DNA of 64,000 nt, from assembly GCA_037178625.1 (NCBI GenBank), contig CM074137.1, positions 2,294,001-2,358,000 on the forward strand, given 5' to 3'. Shown here piece by piece: positions 42,438 through 52,120 of the stretch (its first letter is position 1; the number at the start of each line of letters is the position of its first letter). Under the pieces are notes generated by a model. That model saw only the letters and a program-made list of their open reading frames with translations, ran no database searches and had not been told where the DNA came from. A program made the translations under genes and the position numbers. The DNA is from Skeletonema tropicum. Lineage: Eukaryota; Bacillariophyta; Thalassiosirophyceae; Thalassiosirales; Thalassiosiraceae.

Positions 42438-44542
42438 CTAACTGACTTTCGAAAAAGATTCAGTCACTGGCTTCATCATGACGCTCTGCCGACGAATTAA
42501 ATCTTGGTACTTTTTACTCCTCTGAATCAGCTCCTCGTGTGTACCCGTGCCTTCAATCTGATGATTATCCATCACAACAATTTGATCTGCTTGCATTACA
42601 GTAGACAACCGGTGTGCTACGATGATAACTGTGCGGTTTTGCATTGCTTTATCGATTGCTTGTTGGACTAGTGCTTCGGACTCGGAATCCAAGGCAGATG
42701 TGGCTGATATAATAATGTAAGCAACGTGGGAGAGGAATGATGTGAGTTAGTAAAGTTAAGGCGTGAAAACATTACACAATAGCGCCGTGCACTGAACTTA
42801 CCTTCATCCAACAACAAGATACGACAGTCCGTCAATAGCGCCCTAGCTATCGCCAGCCTTTGCTTTTGACCTCCAGACACCTTCACCCCTTTCTCACCCA
42901 CAAATGTCTCATACTTATCTGGCCAACTGTCAATAAAATCATGTGCATTAGCATCCCTACAAACTCTCTCCAACTCTTCTTGAGATACCTCCCTTGTCAC
43001 ACCGTACAGCAAGTTCTCTCGGACTGTCAATCCGAATAGTTGAGGCTCCTGTTCGACATACCCAATGTTGTGTCGAAGACAGGCAAGCTTCAAGTCTGTA
43101 ATGTCATGACCGTCAATCATGATGCTGCCAGATGTAGCATCATAGAATCGTTGTAGTAGACTGACAATAGTAGACTTGCCAGCACCTGAACTGCCAACCA
43201 GAGCTGCAGTAGTATTCTGGGGAATGACCAGACTGAAGTCCCTCAGCACATTAGAATTGGGACGAGATGGGTATGCAAATGATACATTTCGGAACTCGAT
43301 CCTTCCACTCATGTGTTCTGGCTCCTGCAATGGGATATCGTCATCCTCACGCTTAGACGGAATTGCTGGCTCGCGATTCATCAAATACAGCATCCTTCCG
43401 GAGGCACCGATGCCCTCGTAGACGCGAGCGAGATTGCCAGCTACTTGACCAACCGAAAATGAAACTTGAAAGACGTAGGATTGGAATGCAGTCAGATCTC
43501 CAATAGTCAACTCGTTATTGTTGACCAAATGGAATCCATACCAAAGTGACAGGTAGAGGAAGAAGAATCCACCTCCAAAGATCAGCGTGTAGAAGGAGGA
43601 GTTCACCATGACCTTCTTGAATCCAATCTCATAGGTGTTATGCTCCTCTGAGGCAGGAGGCCACCAATTCTTCGATTTGTCTGGATCTCCAATCTTCTCA
43701 GCGTATCTATTCAATTCCTTCTCTTCAGCCACAAAGCTTTGCACCGTCCTCGGCGCTCCGAGTGCTTCTGTGGAACGAGTCTGAGCTTCGCCTAAAGTAT
43801 TCTGGTAGAGCCTTGATAGAGTTTTGAGGCATTTGCCTAGTGGGTAGCTTAGCAAGAAGATGACGAATACTCCACCGAGTGTCACCCCCGTCAGCTTGGC
43901 CGATAGATAAAACATGAGGATGATACAAATAATGGCACGGACCACTCCACTCAATGCCTCAGGAATACCCGAAGATAGGGAGCCCTGTAATAGAGTTGCA
44001 TCATTTCCGAGCCGAGACACAACTTCTCCGCTCTTTGTCTCGTCGTAAAACGACATGTCTTGGGAAAGCACTGATTTGTACATTCCGAGACGTAGTCTAG
44101 CCACTACTCTCTCACCTGCCAGCCCCTGAATAGACAGTCGGAACCATCCCATCGCTGATCCTACCAATGAGAGGATGAATACGAGCATCATAGCGAAGTT
44201 GATTGCATGCTTGCGGTCTGATTGATCTAGTTCGGGATCGACCAGAGCATTGTAGGCTCGTGCAATAATGATGGGTAAAATTTGATTGGAGATATCTGCA
44301 AGGATGAGCAGTACGAAGGAGAATATGAGCAGGGGTAGCTCCGGCTTGGCAAGTAGTAAGAACTGGAAGAAGGATGGAGACGTGGATTCAAGTTGATGTT
44401 CCTTTTTGCTGCCGGCGTCGCTGCTAGTTGATTCTGTGGATGACTTCGTGGTAGTATTGTTGAGAGGGATGTCTTTGAGATCACCCATCTCTATATCTGT
44501 TGCTGCATCGTCAACTGTGATAGTGTGACGTTGTTGATTCAT
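42438..44542 (-). CDS. ABC half transporter, ABCB/TAP type, 668 aa
   Basis: Model: exon 1 44542-42802, intron 42801-42704 (GTAAG...ATCAG, 98 nt), exon 2 42703-42438. Splicing restores LLLDEATSALDSES across the junction, which confirms the phase. One six-helix transmembrane domain (about residues 60-370) is followed by one nucleotide-binding domain with Walker A GSSGAGKST, Q-loop YVEQEPQLFG, signature VSGGQKQR, Walker B ILLLDE, D-loop SALD and H-loop VAHRLS. All catalytic residues are present. Half transporters dimerise to export peptides, lipids or metabolites; the membrane cannot be assigned, since the acidic N-terminus (MNQQRHTITVDDAATDIEMG) is not a clear organelle presequence. Confidence 0.93.
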
Positions 44543-45536
44543 GTTTGTGTTTCGTAATTGTTCTTTTTATGTGTGGTGGGTACTCAATGAGAAGAAGTCG
44601 ATCTTGTTTGTAACTTTTTGGCACAACATTTACTTCCCTTTCACACGATAGACATCGAAGTCTCATGGCTATCATAATAAGGTAGACTTCAAAGTCTTTA
44701 TGGCACAGGTTCACGACAGATCATTGCCATGATTCTGTTCTTGCTTCGTTGATCATCGGCATGCTACATGGATGATGGATTGTTCTTTTGTGTTCTTCTT
44801 CTTGCTTCTTTTCTTGGGAGAACATTTTTATATAAAGACATAACTTACACATATGTGTTTATTGGTAAATATGTACATAGAGGTAATTCACATAACAACA
44901 TAACCGTTTCCAGGTACCGAGCAGCAACAAAACTTTGACGTACGCAGAATGAAACAAGCTTTGTTTGAAGGGTAGCCCGCTTTTTAGATAATAATTTCTG
45001 AATTTACCATGTATTTGAAATTATTGCGTATGAGAGGGCTTGCCCTCTAAAAAGTTTCAAAGAAATTGAGTGTTGTACCTTTCCCTAAAAGTCCAACAGA
45101 CAGTTTGCCGGAGCCCGTCGCCGAATTCGAAATTTTTACCGCAGCCCTTTTTCTCCGATGAATGTTTACTACAGCCTGTTGCTCACTACAGCCTTGAATC
45201 GATTACATCCAAGCTAGAGCGAGGTGAGAGATTGGTGAAGCTATACGCATCGACATGGATACTGGTGAGTGGTCTTGTGACAGATGCCTGTATCCTCGCT
45301 GCCCGGCCCCTTTCAAAGCTTCTTCTTGTTTGCACACATCTTGTATGTGCGGACTCCAATTTTCGATCTAATCGAAAAATAACGTCCTTCTGCAATGGAT
45401 GCATTATCTCCGTTCTGCTGTCTGCTTGAATGATTTGTGATCCATGAAAGGCCACTCATAAAAAATATACACTCATCTGCCATTATTTATATCACGTTAT
45501 TTATCAGCCAAGAAAAATGAGGAGGAACAGGATGAA
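44543..45536. promoter_or_regulatory. Divergent promoter region between ABC and HMG-box genes
   Basis: About 1 kb. A plus-strand frame at 45070-45429 contains ITSKLERGERLVKLYAST before a GTGAGTGG (45264), and TTATCAG ends at 45510 in front of the HMG ORF, so a 5' exon for that gene is possible. Not enough to call. Confidence 0.35.
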
Positions 45537-48500
45537 ATGCTTCCCATTCAGAAAAATAACGGTGGTGGAGGCGGTGGGGGAACAACTCCTCCCCCGCTCA
45601 GTGGTGCAAAGAGAAAGGCAGAAGAGGAGACGGACCCCAATGCTGATGAAAACAAACAATCGTCGGCAGAGGAGAAGGATGAGACGACCACCGAAAATCC
45701 ACCTCCTCCACCTCTGATTGATCCGTCCAAACTCGAAATTAACTCCCGAATTCTCCTCAAAAATAACGATGACGATGACAACACCCCCCTGAGGGTGGCA
45801 ACCATCAAAAAGCTCGATTTAAGTCAAGACCCACCTCAGCTCCGAGTACATGTCGATGGGAAACGAAAGGGGATATTAAATACCATTGGCTTGGAGGATA
45901 TTCATTCCATTCTTGGGAAGCGAAATTCTAATTTTGAGAGGATGGATAACACTGGTCGCGGTAGTAACGTTTGCGCCAGCACTGGTGAATTGACTGCCAT
46001 TGAACGGCTACCGCAGTTACCGCCAATACAAGGCATGGAGGTTGCTCCCCCCTCTCCACAAAAGGATGATGATCCACAAGAACAAGATGATGGTGGTGAT
46101 GATGATGATGATGATCTGCCAATAATATCACCACAAGACTACCATGCCAAATTCTGCCTACCTCGACGTAAAAAGAGATTACGGCAATTAAAACGACTTG
46201 CAAGTTTACAGCAACAGCAGCAGCAAGTGTCTGGAGTTGGTGGTGGAGTGCAGCAATTTAATGTACCTACGTTTGGTGGTCCCGGTAAAAACTTGACACG
46301 GAGAAGATCGTCCAATTCGGAAGGAGCACGAATGATTATGGAGGATTTGTTGATGATGCAGAATAATACTGTTGGTGGATTGTCTTCGCTACAACAGCAG
46401 CAGCAACATCAACAAGCTGGTGTCGGAATGTTTGCCCAGCCTGCCGGAGTTGGAATGTTCGCCCAGCCCGCTGGTGTTGGAATGTTAGGGTATCCATATC
46501 AAGATCAGTTTCGAAATTCATTTAATACAATGCCGTTTGGTCAAGGTGGTAACCCTATGGATGTCATGGGCGGCAGCGGCGGTGCTAGTGGGAATCTCGC
46601 TGGTTTTGGTGGCAACTCTAATTTGGTGATGCCACCATTCGGTGCCGCTATGGGTCGAGTGAACGATGATGCCACTGCTGCCAATGTTGGACCTGCTGCT
46701 GCCAAGTTTGGGTTAGGTGCAGGTGCCAGCGCTGGACCTGCTGCTGCCAATGTTAAACAGGGCGGCTCGTTACCTCAATCTGCATTCTCGGCACTGGACT
46801 CCCTAGCTCCTGAGTTGAGGGAGAAAATGTTACGTATTTCGAAACTTGCTGGACCCAAAGAAGATGGGAAGAATGATAGTGCTACTGACAGTGATGACGG
46901 ATCAGCTAAGAAGAAGACTTCGAAGAAGGACAAAGAAGGTAGTGGTGAAGACGATTTGAAGTCAAAGGTGAAGAGGAAGTATGAACCGAAGGCAGCGAAG
47001 AAGGGGAGGGACAAGGGGAAACGCATTCAAGAGGAAAAGCCTTCCGGAGATGGACCTTCACTGGTCTCTCGTGATAGTGATGGAGTCGGAACCGGTGCTG
47101 CCGCTTTGGGAGGAAGGCGTCTGACTGACTTTACAGCGCTTTCAGGTCAAGCAGCACTCTCACCAACTGTATTCAAGCCTGAATCCTTTTTCAGTATGAG
47201 GAATTCTATGATGGATGCTGCTGCGATGTCATATGGGAGTGCAAGTGGTAGAAGCATGCGAAATGTGTTGGGCCCGTCGGGGATGATATCAGGTGGTGGT
47301 GGTGGACTTGGTGGTGGGATGGGTAACGTTCGAGAGCAAATAAATATGATGCAACTCATGGGCATGAATCCGCCGCCCTTTGGACGTAGACCCCTTGGTG
47401 CCGGTGCGATGGGGCTACCCTTTGGAGGTGGTGCTGGGGCCGGTGTCGGAGGAGGCATGAATCCTGGCACTGCATTGCAACGAAGGACTGACGCCTCTTC
47501 ATCAGTAGACGTTCCAGTTAGCCCTCCAGCTGATGCAGAGGCAAAGAATGAAAGGATGGCTACCCTTCAAAGTGTCGAAAAGATTAAAAAGAAGAAAAAG
47601 AAGGTTGATAAAGCACCCTCTGCTGCAGCAGGTAAAACAAAGAGCAGTGGCATGAAGAGGAAGGATTCTTCTTCGTCGAACAAGAAAAAATCGAGTGATA
47701 AGAAGAATAAGAAGGCCAAAAAAGAATCGTCATCAAAACCCACCAAGTCCACCGCCAGTGATAAATATCAAAAGCCGAAGAGACCGTTCAGTGCATACAA
47801 TCTCTTCTTTCAATTAGAGAGGGAGTTCATTATGGCCACTCTTTCGAGTGGGGGGAGTGCGTGTGATGACCCACTCATCAAGGTCGCCATGGAAGCGGTG
47901 GGTGCAGCTAATGAAAAGGAAGACGTAAAGGGCAAGGGTGTCTTAGTCAAAGTGGATGTGAAAAAGAGGAAGGAATTGGAAAAGGAGGGCGTGATCGTAG
48001 ATTTTGATATCAACGAGGGAATACCAAAAGGGACTGAAACCCCCCCTAAAAGCATCAAAGTCCCACCACGATACAGTCATCTGAAACTAGAAGATTATTG
48101 GTATTGTGTGTCTCGGAAGGTGAAGCGTAAACATCGAAAAACTGAGGGAGGCTGTGGTTTTGTTGAGCTGACTCAGATGGTCTCTTCTCGATGGAAGACT
48201 GTTGAATCCACTGATCCCAAAGTGAAGCAATGGTGTAAATTGGTGGCCGAGCAACAATTAGTGGCATACAAAAAGGATGTGGCAGAGTACAAGGAATGGC
48301 TGGCCAATCGTTCGCAAGCCGCTGATGACGATGATGCTATTTCTGTTGACGATACTGATGAAGCCCAAAAGTTACCACTGCCCCCCACACCACCTGCACC
48401 CAAACCCGTTGCAACAATTCCACCAGTGGCAATGGGAGTGGGAGCTTCCCCAAATGTGATGAAATCCCCCTTTGGCTACGGGAAAGTGCAGCAAAACTTC

Positions 48501-49079
48501 TTCGACCCCAGGATGTCAGACATGGCCAGGATGTCAGATATTGGTAGATTCTCCGACCTATCTCTGCCTGGCCGAAAGGTCTTCAACCGCATGATGATGC
48601 CAAATGCGCTTCCGCCGCTGCCGCTTCAATTTTCTCAGGACATAACTGAACGGCTTAACAAGCTTGGTGGTCGACCAATGGATGAGACTGAACGAAGATT
48701 TGCTGCACTTGCAGAACAGGAGTCGCGCCGCCAGATCCAAACCGAATTACAGATGGCTTCTTTCATGAGACCACCCCCGTTTGCGAATGGAGCGCTTGCG
48801 AGTGGGTTTGGACCGTTAGGCGGGGCGATGGGAGGATTAGCCGATACCAGTGGAATCGGCGGTTACCCATCTATGACACCGATGATGAGGTCGCCAATGA
48901 ATCAAGGTAATATGGCAATGAGCAATGAACAGATGATGGCACGAATTATGATGATGAGGAATAATATGGCAAACAATAATGTTTTCGGACACGCTGGCGG
49001 TAAGCAACTTCCCTTTGGTGTAGGCGGTAAGCAACTTGCTGGTGATGACAAGAGTGGAATTGATGGCAACAACAAATGA
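45537..49079 (+). CDS. Large low-complexity HMG-box protein, 1180 aa
   Basis: The N-terminal 730 residues are low complexity: polyGly/Pro, Asp runs (DDGGDDDDDDL), Gln runs, a triple VGMFAQPA repeat, Met/Gly-rich stretches and Lys-rich blocks (KKKKKKVDKA). Around residue 745 an HMG box starts (KPKRPFSAYNLFFQLERE). It is interrupted by about 110 residues before the matching second part (FVELTQMVSSRWKTV, then KQWCKLVAEQQLVAYKKDVA). Diatom HMG proteins often have a shorter insertion at this place. HMG boxes bind and bend DNA, so a nuclear chromatin or transcription role is likely. The C-terminal 250 residues are Met/Gly/Asn-rich. The open frame extends upstream of the ATG to a possible acceptor at 45510, so a 5' exon may be missing. 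Confidence 0.82.
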   Translation: MLPIQKNNGGGGGGGTTPPPLSGAKRKAEEETDPNADENKQSSAEEKDETTTENPPPPPLIDPSKLEINSRILLKNNDDDDNTPLRVATIKKLDLSQDPPQLRVHVDGKRKGILNTIGLEDIHSILGKRNSNFERMDNTGRGSNVCASTGELTAIERLPQLPPIQGMEVAPPSPQKDDDPQEQDDGGDDDDDDLPIISPQDYHAKFCLPRRKKRLRQLKRLASLQQQQQQVSGVGGGVQQFNVPTFGGPGKNLTRRRSSNSEGARMIMEDLLMMQNNTVGGLSSLQQQQQHQQAGVGMFAQPAGVGMFAQPAGVGMLGYPYQDQFRNSFNTMPFGQGGNPMDVMGGSGGASGNLAGFGGNSNLVMPPFGAAMGRVNDDATAANVGPAAAKFGLGAGASAGPAAANVKQGGSLPQSAFSALDSLAPELREKMLRISKLAGPKEDGKNDSATDSDDGSAKKKTSKKDKEGSGEDDLKSKVKRKYEPKAAKKGRDKGKRIQEEKPSGDGPSLVSRDSDGVGTGAAALGGRRLTDFTALSGQAALSPTVFKPESFFSMRNSMMDAAAMSYGSASGRSMRNVLGPSGMISGGGGGLGGGMGNVREQINMMQLMGMNPPPFGRRPLGAGAMGLPFGGGAGAGVGGGMNPGTALQRRTDASSSVDVPVSPPADAEAKNERMATLQSVEKIKKKKKKVDKAPSAAAGKTKSSGMKRKDSSSSNKKKSSDKKNKKAKKESSSKPTKSTASDKYQKPKRPFSAYNLFFQLEREFIMATLSSGGSACDDPLIKVAMEAVGAANEKEDVKGKGVLVKVDVKKRKELEKEGVIVDFDINEGIPKGTETPPKSIKVPPRYSHLKLEDYWYCVSRKVKRKHRKTEGGCGFVELTQMVSSRWKTVESTDPKVKQWCKLVAEQQLVAYKKDVAEYKEWLANRSQAADDDDAISVDDTDEAQKLPLPPTPPAPKPVATIPPVAMGVGASPNVMKSPFGYGKVQQNFFDPRMSDMARMSDIGRFSDLSLPGRKVFNRMMMPNALPPLPLQFSQDITERLNKLGGRPMDETERRFAALAEQESRRQIQTELQMASFMRPPPFANGALASGFGPLGGAMGGLADTSGIGGYPSMTPMMRSPMNQGNMAMSNEQMMARIMMMRNNMANNNVFGHAGGKQLPFGVGGKQLAGDDKSGIDGNNK

Positions 49080-49147
49080 TAACGCAGCTACTTAATTGTG
49101 AAGATTTGTAAAGTATCTATGTCGTTTGAGATCCACCGCATACAGTC

Positions 49148-50221
49148 TTATGCATCTCTCTGCAATCCATGAAAAAGTTCTTCATATGTATTACCCCTCC
49201 TTTCAAATCCAGAAACAAAAGCCTCCCCATCAGTCTTCTTTTTGGCAATATTGCTCAGCCCAACAGTGGCAAGAGGAGCGCCAGTGTCGGCATCGTAGCA
49301 TTCAAATGTCGTCTCGCCAGTCAATTTTGGATAAGACAGACTCTCTACACAAAGGGCTGCGACGTCAGCCCTTGCAAGTCGACCACTTTTAGAATCACCT
49401 TGGTTTAATTCAATAGCCGCTACTCCTCTAGGTGGATCTAGAGTCAACCCACCAGGTCGAATGATTGTGTATGTCAATTTCTGTCCCCCTTCATTTAAAT
49501 TTGCACTATGTTCAGCATATAGTTTACGAACTGCATCCTCACCTCGAATTTTCTCTTCCATTATCTTCCCAAACAAATTAAGGAATTGGTAGACAGGTGA
49601 GCCAGGCTTAGTCACTGCTCCTGAAGACACAACCACCAAATGAGGCACATTTGCATCAATACAAGCCTTGGCCACATTAACAAGTCCGACATTATCCACT
49701 TGTGATGGGGTTCCGCCAGCTTTACTCGCCGATGCCGCAAATATAACAGCCGATGAGCCAGCACATGCCACCTGCACAGATTTATTATCAGTCACATCGC
49801 ACACCAACTGTTCCAACATTGCTCCTTCAGGGGCAGATGCTGCGTCATAATATTGCCCAGTGCGGCTTGTCGCTTTGACTGGTTGATTCTTAGCAAGAAG
49901 ATATTTCACCACTTCTGTACCAGTCCTTCCATTGCATCCAATCACACATACGGGTTGTTTATCTGCTGCGAGAGCGGGTTGTTGTAGTGAGAGTGTGGCA
50001 GCGGCTATGGTGCCACTTGCTCCGATGAGGAAGGTACGTCGGCAAGTTGAAGATGCATCTTTCGTGACAGTATCGGAAGATGATGATTCCTCAGCTGCTG
50101 CGGCGGATCTCAATTGAAAAGCTGAGCTATGTTGTCGATGCAACAACACAGATGGTGTCGGGCTGAAGGCATTTAGCGCTGTTGCCGAGACTAAGAGAGC
50201 TACTAAGGTGGTGGTCTTCAT
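49148..50221 (-). CDS. NAD(P)-binding atypical SDR (NmrA/TIC62-like) with plastid and thylakoid-lumen presequence, 357 aa
   Basis: Residues 1-17 are a signal peptide ending at the AFSP motif (18-21), the diatom plastid import signature. A Ser/Ala-rich transit region follows. Then CRRTFLIGASGTIAAATLSL with PALAA (RR at 61-62, cleavage after about 86) looks like a twin-arginine thylakoid transfer signal. The mature part begins with a Rossmann beta strand and VCVIGCNGRTG, a GxxGxxG dinucleotide-binding loop (95-101), and continues as an atypical short-chain dehydrogenase (VKATSRTGQ, VSSGAV, YTIIRPGGLT). NmrA-type members often bind NAD(P) as sensors or act as isoflavone-reductase-like enzymes; the substrate is unknown. 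Single exon. Confidence 0.85.
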   Translation of the reverse strand: MKTTTLVALLVSATALNAFSPTPSVLLHRQHSSAFQLRSAAAAEESSSSDTVTKDASSTCRRTFLIGASGTIAAATLSLQQPALAADKQPVCVIGCNGRTGTEVVKYLLAKNQPVKATSRTGQYYDAASAPEGAMLEQLVCDVTDNKSVQVACAGSSAVIFAASASKAGGTPSQVDNVGLVNVAKACIDANVPHLVVVSSGAVTKPGSPVYQFLNLFGKIMEEKIRGEDAVRKLYAEHSANLNEGGQKLTYTIIRPGGLTLDPPRGVAAIELNQGDSKSGRLARADVAALCVESLSYPKLTGETTFECYDADTGAPLATVGLSNIAKKKTDGEAFVSGFERRGNTYEELFHGLQRDA

Positions 50222-50598
50222 GGTGATGATGTGTTTTGGTTTTTGGTGTCCGTCATTTCTTGGCGGGAACCGAAGTGGACTCGTGACTGCATTGTTGCCT
50301 TTGATTCACGGACAGGATTTGATTGACTCAAGCTCCGCCGCTAATACATATCTATTACTCAATGTAGACGGCCGGCCCTGCAGCCTTACTTCCGTACATT
50401 TGCAGAGTCAAAGACTTCTTCAGCAGCATTTGAAAAGCTTGCGACAAGCATCATACCAAAAGGGGAAAGCACAAAGACTGATTGGAATGTTATTTACTGA
50501 TGAACTTTTGACCGTATCTCTACACTTGACGGGAAAAGATATCCAAATAACCGAGTCGCAGACAACAAGATTAAATTCATCATAAGTAGATGAATATA
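50222..50598. other. Intergenic
   Basis: Upstream of the SDR gene and 3' of the carrier gene. A plus-strand frame at 50208-50585 overlaps the SDR start and has no domain. Confidence 0.4.
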
Positions 50599-51459
50599 TC
50601 AATAACTTGACATGCCAATAATCTGCCGAACTTTCTCAATCAATACCAAACTAATCACAGTGTGCGGTCCAATCCTCAAATAACTTGCTGTCCACCCTTT
50701 CATAAAACCGCTTAGTCCATTCATCTTCCATAAATGTGCCAAATGCTTACTTGGACCTCCAATAGTACCATGTGGATCGTTCATTACGCGAGTTTTGACC
50801 ACATCTGCTGGGTTGGCTGCCGTAGTGGTAATGACAGAGGCTATTATACTAGCACTGACATGTGTCAAGTTGGCCTCCTTGTCAAAATCTAAGATTTGTA
50901 CAAAGATATTATTCTTGATCACGTCATAAGAACCCAGCTGAGCAGAGGTCAAGAATGCAGCCCGTGTCACTGTAGCCGAGGTACCAATATACAATCCCTG
51001 CAATCCCTTCTCAGTGTAGATTGTGTGGAATGCATTGAGCAACGAAGCATACGGCGGTGGTGCATTGGGCAACTGTGATTGAAAGCGAACTTTCACCACG
51101 TCGATTGGATTAAATATTGCTGATCCTATTGCGCCAGATGTGAATGCTGAAAACCACTTGACAATGGGAGAGTTCCCATCGTCATGAAAGAATACAGCAT
51201 ACTGTGATTTTATTGGCTCATACAATCCCATCCGCAGTGCTGAGTATGTGCATTCTCGAAGTACTGAAGCTGCTGCACCCTTGTAGAATCCTCGGATGCC
51301 TTCTTCTTTGAGTATCGTTGTTGAAGTTGTTCGGAATGAGTGATATTTTGCATCTGTGAATTGTTGATTGCGAACTTTGATCACATCGGCAGGATTTGTT
51401 AGGAATCCTGCTATTCCGCAGCCTACGCCTCCGGCGAAGCACTTGGATAAGACTGACAT
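50599..51459 (-). CDS. Mitochondrial carrier family protein (SLC25), 286 aa
   Basis: Three tandem ~95-residue repeats, each with two membrane helices and the PxDxxKxR signature: NPADVIKVRNQQ, NPIDVVKVRFQSQ and NPADVVKTRVMND. Each is followed by a G-x-x-x-F/L-Y/M-K-G motif (GIRGFYKGAAASV, GLQGLYIGTSATV, GLSGFMKGWTAS). The length is the family norm (about 290). The overall pattern is closest to the uncoupling-protein/dicarboxylate branch. It would exchange a small anionic metabolite across the mitochondrial inner membrane; the exact substrate cannot be read by eye. Single exon, no presequence, as usual for the family. Confidence 0.92.
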   Translation of the reverse strand: MSVLSKCFAGGVGCGIAGFLTNPADVIKVRNQQFTDAKYHSFRTTSTTILKEEGIRGFYKGAAASVLRECTYSALRMGLYEPIKSQYAVFFHDDGNSPIVKWFSAFTSGAIGSAIFNPIDVVKVRFQSQLPNAPPPYASLLNAFHTIYTEKGLQGLYIGTSATVTRAAFLTSAQLGSYDVIKNNIFVQILDFDKEANLTHVSASIIASVITTTAANPADVVKTRVMNDPHGTIGGPSKHLAHLWKMNGLSGFMKGWTASYLRIGPHTVISLVLIEKVRQIIGMSSY

Positions 51460-51650
51460 TTATAATTGTTGTTTTAGATATAATGGCGATGATTACTGTT
51501 CCGAAGGGTCCATAATAGCTACAATATGCTACACTCTCTCTAGTGGAGACAGAGAGCGGCAGGCGGCGCTGCTACAACAACAACATCATCATGCATGTTC
51601 TGTTCTGAAAGCGATTGTGAGCGATTATCCTCTGCATGTATATCCCTAGG

Positions 51651-52047
51651 TAGGAAATGGCGGGAAGGGCTAAACCTCGTTAAGAAAGAGTAAATAAGTA
51701 GGTACATAATACTAGCTAATGTACGCGTAGACCAGATACCACCAGCAGATCTTGACCATGTTTACCATGGTGTCCACTGCAATAGCAGCCTACGCACAAC
51801 GCAGAATGCTTCTATATGCAGAACCAATGATCGTCGACGTCAGAAGATATCATGGGCTTGCTATTACTATGATTTCAACAGATATTTTGCCCTTGATGGC
51901 GTGATATTCCCGCTATTTTAGAGTTGAAACGTGCTGGAATTAAGGTAAATCTTTGCATTATATGCAATTAAATACTTAAAATAGTGAACTGCATACATTG
52001 CACTGTGTCTTATTGTATTTGATATAATTGTGATCGATTCGATGGAC
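51651..52047. repeat. Dispersed repeat Y, ~397 bp (second copy of 26015-26410)
   Basis: Same orientation as repeat X and similar length. It ends only 35-74 bp before the candidate start codons of the secreted repeat-protein gene, so it forms most of that gene's promoter and 5' leader. Confidence 0.85.
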
Positions 52048-52120
52048 GACGCGTGCCATCGTCTCTCTCCATTCCAATCAAATGAGCAGCACCTTCTTCT
52101 TACTTTTCCAACAGTCAACC

